From: JALYUA01 sp038203955
GTDB taxonomy: Bacteria > Acidobacteriota > Thermoanaerobaculia > UBA5066 > Gp7-AA6
NCBI GenBank assembly: GCA_038203955.1
Contig: JBBRDK010000134.1
Coordinates: forward strand, 1 to 7,754
Length of the DNA: 7,754 bases
Direction of reading: 5' to 3'
Below the pieces are notes generated by a model that saw only the letters and a program-made list of their open reading frames with translations, did no database searches and was not told where the DNA came from. Within the stretch, counting starts at the first letter, position 1; every line of letters begins with the position of its first letter. A program made the position numbers and the translations under genes. Positions 6,442 through 7,754 of the stretch are shown one piece after another.

Positions 6442-7754
6442 CGGACGATGCTCCGATGGATGGCGGCGAATCCCGTGGCGACCATTCGTTCTCCGCGCCG
6501 GTCCTCCGGCATGTAGGCGGCGGCGGGATTCGTCGAGTCGACCAGGTCCACCCACTCGCGCTGCCTCTCGAGACGCTCGCGCGACAGCGGCTTGGAAATC
6601 ACGTACCGGACGGTTCCGTCGGCGCCCGCGATCACGGTCGAGCCGCCGCGCATGGGAAGACCGCCCATCGCAAGCTTTTCGGACTTCTCCTGCTGGACGA
6701 ACTGCGTGACGATCTCGATCACGAGCCTTCCGTCCTGGCCCACGCGAAAGACCGAGTGAAATCCCTGGACGTCGACGGGGCGTCCCTTCTCGAGACCCAG
6801 CAGCCCGGCGTTGCTTTCGGCGTACGGACGAAGGACGTCGTCGGTGAGGTCGGAGAGATCGGGCGCCGCCCGCGCCGCCGTCTCCACGGCCGGCCGGCTT
6901 TCTCTCTCCTTCGATGCCTGGCTGAAGGCGCCGGGAGCGACGCTCGACAGATCGCCGAGCAGCGCCACCGGAAAACGGGGAACTTCGGGCGGCGCGTTCT
7001 CCCAGAGGAGCGACTCCTCCGCGAGAGACCAGACGCCCTCCGGGTAGATTCCCCGCGAGCGGAAGGCCTCGATCATGCTCGCCCGCTGCCCCACGTCGTC
7101 GCTCGGATTCAGCTCGTAGTCCGCGGTGACGAGGGCGCGCAGGTAGTCGCCGAACGTTACGTCGACCGGCGGCAGGTATTCGAACGCGCGGATGCACATG
7201 GTCAGGATCGACTGCGCGGTCCGCGAAGCCTCGGCGGCGACGCGGGTGATCAGGTCGGGGTGGAGGTCGCCGGCGGGCAGCATCCCCGTTCCGCCGGTGG
7301 CGATGCGGAGCAGGTCGGCAATGCGCCGCTGATAGACCGAGAAGAATCCGTCGAAGACGGCGGCGACGAGGATGCTTCCCCGTTCGTGAGGTTCCATCAC
7401 GCTCTGGTAGAGGCGCTCCGCGGCCGGCTGGCCGTCGTCTCCCCGCGCGCGGGCTCGCAGCGCCCCTCCGGTGTCGAGGTCGACGGCGGACCGCAGCGCG
7501 CGGCCTCGTCCGGTCGCGTACCCGAACTGCTGCGCCAGTTGCACCAGCGGCGTGGGAGAGCGCAGATCCGTCCGGGTGGCGCGGATGTAGTCGTAGAGGA
7601 TGTCGGGGAAGGTGAAGTGCTGGAAGATCGCGACAATGTCCGCGAAGCCCTCGTGGAACGCTGGGACGTCCGGGTTCGAGAACTCGAGGAAATTCCAGCG
7701 GAGCCGGTCGACCAGGGCGTGCGTGACCTCGTGCGCGATGATGTCGTGAGACAG
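6438..7754 (-). CDS. Gluzincin-type zinc metallopeptidase, 5' end outside window
   Basis: The frame is open from the window edge to the TGA at 6438-6440, giving 438 visible residues without the N-terminus. Residues 8-12 are HEVTH, the zinc-binding HExxH motif, with Glu9 as general base. Residues 34-39 (HEGFAD) supply Glu35 as the likely third ligand and Asp39 in the ExxxD pattern of thermolysin-like (clan MA(E), gluzincin) peptidases. His12 to Glu35 is 23 residues, against 20 in thermolysin. Further on, ERGSILVAAVFDGFF (124-138) and the segment around 186-215 (CIRAFEYLPPVDVTFGDYLR) look like a conserved C-terminal helical part. The last 120 residues include FRVGQDGRLVIEIV and GADGTVRYVISKPL, which look like beta-strands. 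The first possible start inside the window is a GTG at 7544; using it would delete the active site, so it is not the real start. Whether the protein is exported cannot be told. The gene is coupled to the MBL hydrolase gene by an ATGA overlap. Confidence 0.85.
   Translation of the reverse strand: MSHDIIAHEVTHALVDRLRWNFLEFSNPDVPAFHEGFADIVAIFQHFTFPDILYDYIRATRTDLRSPTPLVQLAQQFGYATGRGRALRSAVDLDTGGALRARARGDDGQPAAERLYQSVMEPHERGSILVAAVFDGFFSVYQRRIADLLRIATGGTGMLPAGDLHPDLITRVAAEASRTAQSILTMCIRAFEYLPPVDVTFGDYLRALVTADYELNPSDDVGQRASMIEAFRSRGIYPEGVWSLAEESLLWENAPPEVPRFPVALLGDLSSVAPGAFSQASKERESRPAVETAARAAPDLSDLTDDVLRPYAESNAGLLGLEKGRPVDVQGFHSVFRVGQDGRLVIEIVTQFVQQEKSEKLAMGGLPMRGGSTVIAGADGTVRYVISKPLSRERLERQREWVDLVDSTNPAAAYMPEDRRGERMVATGFAAIHRSIVR

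Noticed and set aside
6442..7197. Long N-terminal extension of the MBL hydrolase
   Set aside because: It overlaps the metallopeptidase gene in another frame, is Arg/Gly-rich, and the ATGA overlap with GGAG upstream gives a natural start at 6441.
1..7754. tRNA, rRNA, CRISPR array, insertion sequence or phage genes
   Set aside because: No cloverleaf, regular spaced repeats, transposase motifs or terminal repeats were seen on either strand.

Overview
The window is GC-rich, gene-dense bacterial chromosome-type DNA. All six genes I can support lie on the minus strand, so transcription runs right to left. An S9 peptidase, a secreted chymotrypsin-fold protease, and a Ser/Thr kinase with a multi-pass membrane N-terminus would fit Acidobacteriota or a similar soil or sediment phylum. 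That assignment is inference: there is no rRNA or other marker gene here.

Layout in transcription order: (1) 7754-6438, a zinc metallopeptidase of the gluzincin (HExxH...E) type. Its 5' end lies outside the window, and its active site sits in the last 120 bases, upstream of any start codon in the window. (2) 6441-5236, a soluble ComEC-like metallo-beta-lactamase-fold hydrolase whose ATG overlaps the metallopeptidase stop (ATGA), so the two are almost certainly co-translated. (3) 5131-3554, a Ser/Thr kinase with about six N-terminal membrane segments and a C-terminal catalytic domain. (4) 3391-2612, an exported S1 (chymotrypsin-fold) protease. (5) 2479-506, an exported S9 prolyl-oligopeptidase-type peptidase. 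(6) 258-1, the N-terminal part of a small membrane protein, cut by the window edge.

The short gaps (104, 162, 132 and 247 bases) hold several inverted repeats: one in the leader of the S1 protease, one just after its stop, one upstream of the membrane protein, and one between genes 2 and 3. None has a proper U-tract, so their role as terminators is uncertain.

The firmest functional link is the metallopeptidase/MBL pair. The S1 and S9 proteases are both exported and could act together in extracellular or periplasmic protein breakdown, but each has its own Shine-Dalgarno and gap, so co-regulation is only a possibility. The metallopeptidase/MBL pair is the best candidate for an undescribed two-component enzyme system. 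The sequence alone does not show what it does. I saw no tRNA, rRNA, CRISPR array, insertion sequence or phage gene.
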